Positions 37,693 through 46,631 of a DNA stretch of 64,000 nucleotides are shown piece by piece. A model generated the notes under the pieces. That model searched no databases, had not been told where the DNA came from, and saw only the letters and a list, made by a program, of their open reading frames with translations. A program made the position numbers and the translations under genes. Origin of the DNA: an uncultured Arenicella sp. Lineage in GTDB: Bacteria; Pseudomonadota; Gammaproteobacteria; Arenicellales; Arenicellaceae. The stretch covers positions 1-64,000 of the forward strand of contig CANMNN010000009.1 in assembly GCA_947499305.1 (NCBI GenBank), read 5' to 3'. Within the stretch, counting starts at the first letter, position 1; every line of letters begins with the position of its first letter.

Positions 37693-38322
37693 ATGGCGTT
37701 TTTGTTAACACGATTTCCTAAGGGCACAGCGGCGAACGCTGGCTTAGCGAGCTGCTCCATATGCGGGACGCTTTCTTCAGCGAATGAACAAACCTGTCGT
37801 CGATGTGGAAACCAACTTGAATTTAGAACAAAAAATAGCGTTCAAAAAACTTTAGCACTTGTGGCTACTGCGATCATTTTTTATATACCTGCGAATTTGT
37901 TGCCAATAATGACGACGACGTTACTGGGGAATGCCAGCCCTGCGACTATTTTGGGAGGAGTCGTTATTTTCATTGAGCATGGTTCATATTTTATAGCCTT
38001 GGTAATATTTTCAGCCAGCGTTTTGATTCCCCTAGCAAAAATGGCGGTCATTATTAAACTCTGTATCGCGGTAAATAGTTCTAAAAAGCTTAATCATCGC
38101 GAATTAACCTCGATGTATCGTCTAGTCGAGTTCGTTGGTAAGTGGTCGATGATAGACGTGTTTGTCGTTTCTATATTAGTGGCTTTGGTTCAGCTCTCTG
38201 GTTTAATGACAATACAACCCGGAATTGCAATTAGCGCGTTTGCTTGTGTGGTTGTTCTGACGATGGTCGCTGCGCATCAATTTGACGTTCGACTTATTTG
38301 GGATAAAGAAGGTAATCAATGA
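37693..38322 (+). CDS. pqiA: PqiA/LetA family protein, second half
   Basis: 209 residues. A second zinc ribbon (CSICGTLSSANEQTCRRCGNQ, residues 21-41) and four membrane helices, with LLPIMTTTLLG and SMIDVFVVSILVALVQL typical of LetA domains. It corresponds to the C-terminal half of E. coli PqiA. No clear ribosome site precedes the ATG, so translation may depend on coupling or reinitiation after the first half. Its stop overlaps the pqiB start (ATGA). Confidence 0.88.
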   Translation: MAFLLTRFPKGTAANAGLASCSICGTLSSANEQTCRRCGNQLEFRTKNSVQKTLALVATAIIFYIPANLLPIMTTTLLGNASPATILGGVVIFIEHGSYFIALVIFSASVLIPLAKMAVIIKLCIAVNSSKKLNHRELTSMYRLVEFVGKWSMIDVFVVSILVALVQLSGLMTIQPGIAISAFACVVVLTMVAAHQFDVRLIWDKEGNQ

Positions 38323-39914
38323 ATACAGATCATGATGTGGTTGAGCCGCTGCTTAAGGCGAACCGTAAAATCAACAAGATTTGGGTGTTACCAATTGTTG
38401 CTGCATTAATCGGCGCAGGAATGGTTTACAACGAATGGCGAAACCGAGGTGTGGAAATTCAAATTTCATTTGAAACCGCTGATGGCCTTGCGGTTGGTAA
38501 AACCTCAGTGAGGTATCGCAATGTTGAGATCGGCACGGTGAACTATGTAGGTTTTACCGATCAGCATGAGTCAATTATTGCGAAGGTCGAAATAGATAAG
38601 AGCATGAAAACCTTACTCAAACCGGATTCTCAATTTTGGGTAGTTAGGCCGAGAGTTGGTGCCGGTGGCATTTCGGGTTTAGGTACACTATTAACCGGGG
38701 GGTATATTGAATTATCGCCTGGCATCAGTGATGGGCTTAGAACCGACTTTATCGGACTCGAGTCTCCGCCGGTGACGCCAGCTAATGCGGATGGGCTTCA
38801 TCTAACGTTGAGGTCGCAAGGTGGCAAGCCTTTGTCGATTGGCAGTTCTGTGACTTATCGAGGCTTCAAAGTTGGTGTCATTGAATCGCTCAATTTTGAT
38901 ATCGAAGAGCGTGTTGCGTTCTACGATATATTTATACGAAGCCCCTATGATGCCCTTGTTACGAGCAATACTATTTTCTGGAACAGTAGTGGCCTTTCTG
39001 TAACGGCTAATGCCGAAGGTGTTAAATTGAGCTTGGCGTCTTTAGAAAGTTTAGTAGAGGGTGGGGTGGAGTTCGATGTTCCGTCAGAGAAGTCTCTCGG
39101 GCAGCGCATTTCGTCTAATCAAACATTTGCTCTCTATGACTCGCCCGAAGGTGTGGAAGAAAATAGACAGTACGAGTACTTTGAATACTTAGTGTTGGTT
39201 GAAGATTCTGTCGGCGGTTTATATGCAGGCGCGCCTGTTGAATATTTGGGCATTCGTGTTGGCACTGTTACACAGCCATACCTTGCTTTGGATACGAAAC
39301 TAGACGGTGTCGAAGACCTTCAAGCCGACCCCAGAATACCTGTTTTGGTGCGAATTGAGCCTGGCCGTGTTTTTGATGATGAGGGGGCTGACCTTAAGAG
39401 CTTTATAGCAGAATTAGAAGATGGAATGCTAAAGGGTTTAGCCGCGAGCATTGAGTCGGCGAACATGCTTACAGGCAGTTTGAAGGTTAGCCTTCGATTT
39501 GGTGCAGAACCTATTTCTAAGCTTGAAAAGTATGGGCAGTACAGTGTTATACCTTCTAAGCGCGGTGGTATTAAGGCGATTACTCAGCAGGTGCAGGATC
39601 TATTAGATTCTCTTAATTCCTTACCATTGAATGAAACTGTTGCGCGAACAAATAGAGCCATCAAGACCGCAGATAATCTGCTTAAAACTGTCGAAGTCTC
39701 GATGGTCGAACTGCAAACTACTTTGAAAGGTGTGCAACCAAACTCAAGTGCTTATCAAGCGCTAAGTCAAACCTTAGACGAGATGGGAGGGGCGCTTGAA
39801 ACACTTCAGCCCCTAATTAACGACCTCAGAGAGCACCCAAATTCTCTAATCTTTGGAAAAGAGGCTATCCTTGATTCTGAACCTAAAGCGAGCCCCGAAG
39901 GAGGCAGTGAGTGA
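38319..39914 (+). CDS. pqiB: PqiB, MCE-domain lipid transport tunnel protein
   Basis: 531 residues (E. coli about 546). One N-terminal membrane helix (residues about 20-38) and three MCE domains: about 43-135 (EIQISFETADGLAVGKTSVRYRNVEIG), about 158-260 (LHLTLRSQGGKPLSIGSSVTYRGFKVG) and about 285-400 (VLVEDSVGGLYAGAPVEYLGIRVG). The C-terminus is a helical, coiled-coil segment that builds the needle across the periplasm in PqiB. Overlaps pqiA by 4 bases and pqiC by 4 bases, so the operon is translationally coupled. AAGAAGG precedes the start. Confidence 0.93.
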   Translation: MNTDHDVVEPLLKANRKINKIWVLPIVAALIGAGMVYNEWRNRGVEIQISFETADGLAVGKTSVRYRNVEIGTVNYVGFTDQHESIIAKVEIDKSMKTLLKPDSQFWVVRPRVGAGGISGLGTLLTGGYIELSPGISDGLRTDFIGLESPPVTPANADGLHLTLRSQGGKPLSIGSSVTYRGFKVGVIESLNFDIEERVAFYDIFIRSPYDALVTSNTIFWNSSGLSVTANAEGVKLSLASLESLVEGGVEFDVPSEKSLGQRISSNQTFALYDSPEGVEENRQYEYFEYLVLVEDSVGGLYAGAPVEYLGIRVGTVTQPYLALDTKLDGVEDLQADPRIPVLVRIEPGRVFDDEGADLKSFIAELEDGMLKGLAASIESANMLTGSLKVSLRFGAEPISKLEKYGQYSVIPSKRGGIKAITQQVQDLLDSLNSLPLNETVARTNRAIKTADNLLKTVEVSMVELQTTLKGVQPNSSAYQALSQTLDEMGGALETLQPLINDLREHPNSLIFGKEAILDSEPKASPEGGSE

Positions 39915-40480
39915 AATATCGAAACTTTATTTTATTGTCGCTTTGCTGTCTTTTGTCAGCATGTGCCTCTACAGCAAAGACGGTTCCGCATACTAAAACT
40001 TACGTTTTGGACTCCGACCAGCTGTCTCCATATTCGAATGCCAATTCTCGAGAAATAGCGATTCAGTTGAATTCGGTTAGAGTTGCGAATTACATAGATA
40101 GAAAAGCGCTCATCACTCGAATCTCCACACAGCAAGTCACCGTTGCCAGATATCATGTTTGGGGTGAAAAATTACCGGCCCTTATTCATCGCGCATTAAA
40201 AGACGAATTGAATCGAAGCGGCTCAAATGCTCTATTTGTAGATCGGTGCCAATCTTGTGTCAGTGTTTCGGTGACGGTTGATCACTTTTACCCCACCGAT
40301 AAAGGAAAAGTCGTGTTTGCAGGGAGCTATACAATTCACCAGAATAACAAGGCCAATACAACGGTTCCGTTCTTGTACGAAGACAATCTTGCTGAAGATG
40401 GGTATCAGGAATCCGTTTACCGGCTTCGAGGTTTGCTGATCCGACTTGCGAGCAATCTCGTTACCATCCTTGAGGTTTAG
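39911..40480 (+). CDS. pqiC: PqiC, outer-membrane lipoprotein of the Pqi system
   Basis: 189 residues, GTG start with GGAGGC five bases upstream. Lipoprotein signal with lipobox LLSAC (Cys18). The mature part has the ABC-type transport auxiliary fold: TYVLDSDQLSP opening, IAIQLNSVRVANYIDRKALITRI, then WGEKLPALIHRALKDEL, typical of PqiC (formerly YmbA). PqiC docks the PqiB needle to the outer membrane. Confidence 0.9.
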   Translation: MKYRNFILLSLCCLLSACASTAKTVPHTKTYVLDSDQLSPYSNANSREIAIQLNSVRVANYIDRKALITRISTQQVTVARYHVWGEKLPALIHRALKDELNRSGSNALFVDRCQSCVSVSVTVDHFYPTDKGKVVFAGSYTIHQNNKANTTVPFLYEDNLAEDGYQESVYRLRGLLIRLASNLVTILEV

Positions 40481-41043
40481 GAGAAGGGTGTCGCTAATTC
40501 AATGGCATGCTTGAACGAGGCTTAAAAAGAGAGTGACACTCTAGCAATAGTGTTGACAAGCTTCTCCGAGTCCAGGCATTTGAAGATAATGCCCAGCCTC
40601 ATATCTTTGCTAAAATTTAACTCTATCGCTTGACTCAAACATTATCGAGCGTGGAGTAGATGGGGCAGGGCGAGGTGCTGTTTTATGGGGAAATTGGTTT
40701 CTTTTTGAGAGCCCCGCGCACCGCAATAGTTGGCGCCGACGGTGATAGATATCTATATATCTTGAGTTTAGATGCGCTTGAGCGCATGGAATCTGAAGAG
40801 CCGCCATTAGCGTCAGCGATTAATCGCTATATGTTGAAAATTGTTACTAAACGGTAGGTAACGAGCAAGGACATAGGGGTAGATATGGCTCTACTATTTA
40901 GTTTACCCCTGGTTAGTACTTTGAGTTAGAGTTAAGATTCCGAAAAATGGGTGACTTAGTTCATGTTAAAAAAACACTCTGCATCACTTCTACTTAGTTC
41001 ACACTTGATTTGCCATTCTACTGCGAACAAAGGCATGTGACTA
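40481..41043. other. Intergenic region holding a decayed gene fragment
   Basis: 563 bp between pqiC and the M23 peptidase gene. It contains the cyclic-nucleotide-binding-like remnant at 40625-40857. The rest shows no gene; no strong terminator for the pqi operon was seen. Confidence 0.5.
40625..40857 (+). pseudogene. Remnant of a cyclic nucleotide-binding domain gene
   Basis: Translation from 40660 gives 65 residues with GEIGFFLRAPRTAIVGADGD, YLYILSLDALERMESEEPPLA and a basic C-terminus, matching the end of a CAP_ED (cyclic-nucleotide-binding) domain as found at the C-terminus of some SulP transporters or glutaminases. Upstream in the same frame, LYRLTQTLSSVE runs into a TAG directly before the ATG, and another stop lies further up; the first half of the domain is missing. 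It is therefore most likely a decayed end of a larger gene. Confidence 0.55.
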
Positions 41044-41895
41044 ATGACAGTTAAGAGCAGATGTGCCCTCGTGATCGCTCTCCTGTGGTCGCAAACCGTG
41101 CTAGCAGACGACGATTGCCGGAACTCTGAACAAGACTTATGTCTTTTCCGTGTCGAAAAAGAGGGCGTATTTCAAGTATATGCCCGCAATCTGAGCCATC
41201 ATGAAATTAGCGTAGCAATAGAGTTTCAGCTTGAAAATATCCGTGCCGAAAATGGCCGGCTTCAGAGCCATGTTGTTCCAGCGAAATCGGAGTCACTGAT
41301 TTCTCAATTGCATGTCATCGACCCGTATCAAGCTGCAGGGTATGAGTATGCCTATCGCTATCAGAACGGAAATATTGAGGCACAGCATGATGATTCAGTG
41401 ATATATCACTTGCCGTACACGCCAGGGCAAACGTATTACATTGGTCAGTCATGTAATACGAATGGAACTCATAAAGGGGATTCAAACCGCCACGCAATTG
41501 ATTTTATTATGCCCGTTGGTACTCCGATCCATGCCGCTCGAGAAGGGGTGGTGGTCGATTACTATCGCCTGTCTAACTCTGGCGGTACATCTTCTATGCA
41601 TTTAGATGAAGGCAACTTCATTGAAATCAGGCACAGCGATGGGACCATAGCGAATTATCATCATTTGCGTCTGATGGGAGTGAAAGTTGAGAAAGGGCAG
41701 ATAGTTAAAAAAGGTCAGCTGATCGGACGTTCGGGGAATACAGGTTTTTCGACAGGGCCTCATTTACATTTTGTTGTAACCAAACTGAGAGATGTTGGGC
41801 ATATAGAGTCTGTAAGGGTACAGTTTCAAGCAAATCGAGGTGTGCTTAGTTGCCCGAGAGCGGGTTTGGCTCTGAAATCTGTCGATATTGAGTGA
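41044..41895 (+). CDS. Exported M23-family metallopeptidase
   Basis: 283 residues, signal peptide to about residue 21 (LLWSQTVLA). The LytM/peptidase M23 domain is in the C-terminal half with complete zinc ligands: His150 and Asp153 (NRHAIDF), catalytic His in NYHHL, and His242 in GPHLHF. It should cut peptidoglycan peptide cross-links or act as an amidase activator. The N-terminal 120 residues form a beta-rich domain with paired cysteines. Monocistronic. Confidence 0.9.
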   Translation: MTVKSRCALVIALLWSQTVLADDDCRNSEQDLCLFRVEKEGVFQVYARNLSHHEISVAIEFQLENIRAENGRLQSHVVPAKSESLISQLHVIDPYQAAGYEYAYRYQNGNIEAQHDDSVIYHLPYTPGQTYYIGQSCNTNGTHKGDSNRHAIDFIMPVGTPIHAAREGVVVDYYRLSNSGGTSSMHLDEGNFIEIRHSDGTIANYHHLRLMGVKVEKGQIVKKGQLIGRSGNTGFSTGPHLHFVVTKLRDVGHIESVRVQFQANRGVLSCPRAGLALKSVDIE

Positions 41896-42011
41896 GCTGC
41901 TTTCCAACTGTATTATCGACAGACTTGAATGTCGCTCGCTAAATTTCAGCTGCTAAAATTGAGCTGCTAAAAGTAGGCTGAATAACCTTAAGGAAACGAT
42001 TGGAAAGCAAT

Positions 42012-42803
42012 ATGGAAAATCTAGTGAATACTGAGTGCTTAAATTGCGGCACTGATTTTAATGGAAACTTCTGTCCGAATTGTAGTCAGGCGTCGAAGAC
42101 TAGCCGTCTTACCTTAGCTCGGTTATTCGGCGGCGACTTTTTACTAGGGTTCTTAAATTTAGAAAGAGGTTTTTTACGAGCCTGCTTAGAGCTGAGTTAT
42201 CGCCCCGGTCATTTCGCCAACTCTTACATAGAAGGTCGGCGAAAAACGTACTTTAATTTTGTTGGTCTGCTTCTCGTTTTGCTTGCGATTGAGGCTCTAT
42301 TGTGGAGCATCGCTATTAACTCGCCAGTGCGTTATATCACTGAAGTAATACAGGCGTCTTTAGTTGCCAACGGCTCTGAGCTAATTGTTGATGAAAGTGC
42401 GATTGAATCTGTCTTGCGAAACCAGAAGCTATTTTTTATTGGCGTAATTCCTATTGCAGCTCTGGTTCCTTTTGCGGTTTGTCGAAAACTAAACTACAAC
42501 TGGGCTGAGCAAATGGTTGCAGTTACGATTTTGCTTTCGCTTAATACTTTGTGGGGAATCCTCACCATCGGCTTGCTTGGGCAGTTTCCGATCAGTTTTG
42601 AGGCTTATGCCGAGGCTTATAAGTTTGTCTCTTATTTCATTATAGTGATGGATTTCTTGTTGTATTGGCAATTGCTTTCAAAGGGCGATTACCATTGGTT
42701 TAAACGAGGCGTTCTCACTGCGGTTTGCGGCGCCTGGGCAATCGGAATCGTAGCCATTTCATTGCAGCTCGCAATGGGGTTCTTACAATCGGCTCAAGCT
42801 TAA
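42012..42803 (+). CDS. DUF3667-type membrane protein, second copy
   Basis: 263 residues from the ATG at 42012; a TTG at 42000 is also in frame. Zinc ribbon CLNCGTDFNGNFCPNCSQ (residues about 10-27), amphipathic segment (LARLFGGDFLLGFLNLERGFLRACLELSYRPGHFANSYIEGRRKTYFNFVG in pieces), then five hydrophobic helices. It is homologous to the proteins at 8536-9450 and 51568-52344 but lacks the long charged loop of the first. Function unknown. An alpha/beta hydrolase gene follows 68 bp downstream. Confidence 0.8.
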   Translation: MENLVNTECLNCGTDFNGNFCPNCSQASKTSRLTLARLFGGDFLLGFLNLERGFLRACLELSYRPGHFANSYIEGRRKTYFNFVGLLLVLLAIEALLWSIAINSPVRYITEVIQASLVANGSELIVDESAIESVLRNQKLFFIGVIPIAALVPFAVCRKLNYNWAEQMVAVTILLSLNTLWGILTIGLLGQFPISFEAYAEAYKFVSYFIIVMDFLLYWQLLSKGDYHWFKRGVLTAVCGAWAIGIVAISLQLAMGFLQSAQA

Positions 42804-42871
42804 CGATTAGGTTTAAGGGTTTAGTTAAAAGTTTCGCGAATGCTTTTCGTCAGCTGTGATAGGCTTTTCAA

Positions 42872-44026
42872 ATGAATATTTTTAAAAAACTAGTTCTAGC
42901 CCTTTTGTTCATTAGCTTTGTTGGTGCCGCAACAGTATTTGCTTTATGGTTGGCAAATTCACCACAAGATTTGGCGGCCCAAAGCCAATCGAAAATACGG
43001 TTAGATCAAGCGCGTTTTTCTGTTGAAACGCTGAGCATTGAAATCAGCGATCAAAGTCGGGCTACTCCGGCTCTTGGTGAGTATGGGGGCGACGACAAAC
43101 GAACGTTAAAAGGCACGGTTTGGTTCCCCAAAGGCGAGCATAAAGACCTGCCTCTAATTGTTTACAGCCATGGGTTTTCAGGGTTTCATAAAGAGAATAG
43201 CCGCCTAGCAAATTACCTCGCGGCGAATGGCTATGTTGTTGCGTCGGTTGACTTCCCCTTGAGTGGGCGTGAAACCCTAGCGGAGATTCCTCAGCTATTA
43301 GATATTGCAAATCAGCCGGGCGATGTTAGTTCGGTTATCGATCACGTATTGTCGTTAAACTCGAAGAGTGGCAACGCCCTTTACGGTAAGGTATCACCAG
43401 ATAGTATTGGTGCGATGGGGCTTTCTCTGGGCGGTTTAACCACAGCCCTAGTTTCTTATCACCCTGATTACAAAGACTCGAGAATCAAAGCGGCTGTCAT
43501 GATGGCTCCGCCTTTAGAGACCTTTAGTGATCAATTCTACGCGACGAATGGTGAGCTTAATTCACTAACGATTTCAGGCAGTTTTGACCGTGTTGTGCCT
43601 GAGCAATCAAACGCCATTGAGGTAATGCCAAGAAATCGAAACGGTTGGTTTTTGAGTTTTGAAAAGGGCACTCATTTGGGCTTTGCCGATGTCGGGGATT
43701 TTTTGCGTTGGACTGAGAACCCAGATAACTTAGGTTGTGCCTTAATGGCTCGAGTGCTCGATAAGCAGGAGCTACCAGACAGATGGAGCAAGGTAATATC
43801 GAATACCGACGGAGTAATACGCGACATAGAGGTTGCACCGCCGTGTCCTGATTTACCAGGCGAGGCGATGAACGGCCTAGAACAACTGCGGCTTAGTCGT
43901 ATCGCTGTAGGCGCCTTTTTCGATGCTCATTTGTATGCCGGTGAGCGTGCCAAATCAGCTCAGACGTTTATTTCTGCTGCCCTAGAGAGTGAGAATTCTG
44001 GCCTCAGTTTACGTTCGCCTCGCTGA
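42872..44026 (+). CDS. Membrane-anchored or exported alpha/beta hydrolase (PAF-acetylhydrolase-like)
   Basis: 384 residues. An N-terminal hydrophobic helix (residues 7-27) is a signal peptide or anchor. The hydrolase domain has oxyanion loop LIVYSHGFSGFHKENSRLA, nucleophile elbow GAMGLSLGG, Asp in GSFDRVVP and His in KGTHLGF, arranged as in platelet-activating-factor acetylhydrolases. Substrate unknown. It lies in a run with the DUF3667 gene upstream and an unknown gene downstream (60 bp). Confidence 0.83.
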   Translation: MNIFKKLVLALLFISFVGAATVFALWLANSPQDLAAQSQSKIRLDQARFSVETLSIEISDQSRATPALGEYGGDDKRTLKGTVWFPKGEHKDLPLIVYSHGFSGFHKENSRLANYLAANGYVVASVDFPLSGRETLAEIPQLLDIANQPGDVSSVIDHVLSLNSKSGNALYGKVSPDSIGAMGLSLGGLTTALVSYHPDYKDSRIKAAVMMAPPLETFSDQFYATNGELNSLTISGSFDRVVPEQSNAIEVMPRNRNGWFLSFEKGTHLGFADVGDFLRWTENPDNLGCALMARVLDKQELPDRWSKVISNTDGVIRDIEVAPPCPDLPGEAMNGLEQLRLSRIAVGAFFDAHLYAGERAKSAQTFISAALESENSGLSLRSPR

Positions 44027-44085
44027 ATTTATGCACTTGTATAACGTTTGAACTAACGACTGCGGTTATTTAAGCCGGTATATTC

Positions 44086-45333
44086 ATGAGTAAATCATCT
44101 AAGGTCTTCGTATGCCTGAGCGTGATAGTCGTTGCGCTGGCTCTATTGCTTCAAATTGATGATGACCTAAACCAAGACTCGAAAGCGATGCTGGATCGAG
44201 TTGACTGGCAAACTCCCAATGAGTCCTACCCATATTTAATGGGGATGAATACTGAATTGGGTCAGGATCCGCGAGTGATAGGTGACGATATCGTTGCAGA
44301 ACTTCGAGTCTTGGAGGCTAATTACTCGAACCTTGTTAGTGCTGACGACGCTCTGTCTTTACGTGATCGTGAAACGTTGACTCTAAGTGAACTCCCGCAT
44401 TTTTGTAGTTTGAATTCCGACGAGAGCTGTTTGTTTAACTTATTTTCTCAAATAGAACTAGGGTCATTTTCGCCTGAGATGATTGAGCTTAGGAAACGTT
44501 ATTGGCATTTTCTGGCTATGGATGATTTTAGGACGCTCAGTCGGCCGCATATTTATGAGCCATTTGGTCCCTATTCAGCGCTTATTAAAGCCAATCGCTT
44601 GGTCTCCTTAGAGGCTATAGACTTAGCAAGATCGGGGCGAGCGAATGAGGCTGCTAGCAAACTCTATTCCCTTATTGAGCTGCAACGATATTTTTTATCT
44701 AAGGTAGATAGTTTACTGGCCCGAATGATTGCCTATGTCTTGATAAATGAAACAATCGATATGCTCTCAATAATCCTTAAAGAATACGACTTGGATGGTC
44801 GTAAAATTAGCGTTTTATCACCAAATGAATTGAGCTTGAGGACCGTTGTTAGTCGTGAATTTGCCTATGTGGGCACCGCGTTCGATATTGTCCAACATGA
44901 CCCTAGTTATAAGAACTGGCCACACTGGATACTGCGAATATTAATGAAACCGAATATGACGATGAATACCGCATCGGGACATTATCTACGAGCGATCAGG
45001 TTGTCGGAGCAAGAAATCCCAAACTTTGAGCCGCCAGCCTGTTCACCAAAGAGTTCTTGGTTTAGAAACTCTATTGGAAGCCTGATGAATCAAACCGGGA
45101 TTATAGGTTTCGACGACTATATTTCTCGAGGCTTTAACCTGAATGTAAAGATCGCTTTATTCAACGGAACTCTGGGCCGTGAAATTAGTATCGAGGCATT
45201 AGCTGAAATCCCTAACCCGTATTACTTACAAGAGTTCGATGCAGACTTCTCAGAAGATCAACAGTCTGTGTGCATGGGCGGCCCTTTAGAGGATAAAAAT
45301 GGGTATCGATGTTTATCATTAAGATATGACTAG
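44086..45333 (+). CDS. Unrecognised exported or membrane-anchored protein
   Basis: 415 residues. One N-terminal hydrophobic helix (residues 7-24, VFVCLSVIVVALALLLQI) followed by an acidic, helical protein with several cysteines (CSLNSDESC, CSPKSS, near-terminal CMGG and C) that could form disulfides. No known motif. Its TAG stop overlaps the stop of the convergent MauG-like gene by two bases, with no terminator between, so the two transcripts run into each other. Confidence 0.6.
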   Translation: MSKSSKVFVCLSVIVVALALLLQIDDDLNQDSKAMLDRVDWQTPNESYPYLMGMNTELGQDPRVIGDDIVAELRVLEANYSNLVSADDALSLRDRETLTLSELPHFCSLNSDESCLFNLFSQIELGSFSPEMIELRKRYWHFLAMDDFRTLSRPHIYEPFGPYSALIKANRLVSLEAIDLARSGRANEAASKLYSLIELQRYFLSKVDSLLARMIAYVLINETIDMLSIILKEYDLDGRKISVLSPNELSLRTVVSREFAYVGTAFDIVQHDPSYKNWPHWILRILMKPNMTMNTASGHYLRAIRLSEQEIPNFEPPACSPKSSWFRNSIGSLMNQTGIIGFDDYISRGFNLNVKIALFNGTLGREISIEALAEIPNPYYLQEFDADFSEDQQSVCMGGPLEDKNGYRCLSLRYD

Positions 45334-46625
45334 TCACTATCACCGATGGTAACGGCAAACGCATCTGAAACCAGCATTTCAACATTATTACCAGTAAGGC
45401 TTCTTAAAAAAGCGCTGAGCGCTTTTACTTCGTCCTTGCTAAGGATAAGTGGCGTGATCAACGGGCTGAGAAGCTCATGCGCAACACCGCCCCTATTATA
45501 GAATTCGATAACCTCTTCAAGCTCGCTAAACTGTCCATTGTGCATATACGGCGCGGTGAGAGCGATATTACGCAAGCTTGATGTTCTAAACTTCCACCTG
45601 TCTTTAGGGTCCAAACTTATCTCGTATCGGCCTAGGTCGTTTTCTGGTGGTATACCCACACTGTCAACTCTAGACCGCGCTACCTGCGTCACAACTCCAG
45701 GCGCTATTTGAACCGAGACATATTGGCTTGGTTTAAGCATCGAGTTTTCGTAGCCAATGCCCGTGTTGTGTAATTTATTATCGGTAAACAGTGCATAGTC
45801 TCTACCTATTTGATGGCACGCCGCACACTTAGCTTTGCCAACGAATAAGTTAAAGCCTTCGATTTCTTGGGTGTTCAAAGCGCTTTCTTCCTTGCCATAA
45901 AACCATTGATCAAATCTCGAATTTCCGGAGATCAAACTGCGTTGGTACTGTGCAAGTGCGTCACCAATATTTTGCATTGATACTGGAGTGCCAAAGGCAT
46001 TTTCGAACAGGCCCGAATAGTCGCTTGAAGAAACAATAGTGTCGATCACGTATCCAATCGAAGGGTTATTCATTTCATTTGGCGCAAGTAACGGTGACCA
46101 AACCTGTTGTTCTAAATTTGATTCTCTCGCGTCTGCAAACAAACCTTGGTAATAAGCGACATTTAAAATGGTGGGCGCGTTGCGCTTTAAATTTCGGCCC
46201 TCAAAACCAATAGCGCGTTGCAATTCGTTGTTGCTAAAACCTTGCTCTGGTATGTGGCACATAGCGCATGACATCGTCTTATTACGTGAAAGTCGTCGAT
46301 CAAAAAACAGCTTTCGGCCGAGCTGAATTTTCGCGCGATCGACTCGGTTGTTTGTTGAAATAGATACCAACGGCAAACCAAGCTGCGGTGAGGTAGCTAT
46401 TTCATAAAGCCCAGCGGCTTTGCCAGTACGATACTCAAGGCTTAGAGAATTGGTTTCATAATCAGTGTTTTCGTAAGAAGTTTTGTCATCGCCAGGGGCT
46501 AAGCGAATCTCCGTGTTTGGTTCTTTTTTAGTTTGCTCGCCAGCCCAAGTTGGAGCTAGTTCAAGCCCTAGTATGAGGCTTGCGCTTAAGGCCATGCTTG
46601 GCGCTAGAAGTCTTAACGGCGACAT
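45330..46625 (-). CDS. MauG/cytochrome c peroxidase-like dihaem protein of the methanethiol oxidase operon
   Basis: 431 residues from the ATG at 46625; a TTG directly upstream is also in frame. Signal peptide ending near residue 28. Two c-haem sites, CAMCH (120-124) and CAACH (267-271), and the peroxidase-type APYMHNGQF near the C-terminus identify a dihaem peroxidase/MauG protein. In characterised mtoX operons of Hyphomicrobium a MauG-like gene follows mtoX and sco and is thought to help mature the enzyme. The same order is seen here. The mature N-terminus carries an EIRLAPG heptapeptide (residues 39-45) shared with the SCO protein. Confidence 0.9.
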   Translation of the reverse strand: MSPLRLLAPSMALSASLILGLELAPTWAGEQTKKEPNTEIRLAPGDDKTSYENTDYETNSLSLEYRTGKAAGLYEIATSPQLGLPLVSISTNNRVDRAKIQLGRKLFFDRRLSRNKTMSCAMCHIPEQGFSNNELQRAIGFEGRNLKRNAPTILNVAYYQGLFADARESNLEQQVWSPLLAPNEMNNPSIGYVIDTIVSSSDYSGLFENAFGTPVSMQNIGDALAQYQRSLISGNSRFDQWFYGKEESALNTQEIEGFNLFVGKAKCAACHQIGRDYALFTDNKLHNTGIGYENSMLKPSQYVSVQIAPGVVTQVARSRVDSVGIPPENDLGRYEISLDPKDRWKFRTSSLRNIALTAPYMHNGQFSELEEVIEFYNRGGVAHELLSPLITPLILSKDEVKALSAFLRSLTGNNVEMLVSDAFAVTIGDSD

Positions 46626-46631
46626 CAATCG

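Noticed and set aside
40541..40556. AGAGTG/CACTCT inverted repeat after pqiC
   Set aside because: Only one base between the arms, so it cannot form a normal hairpin loop; too short for an operator call.
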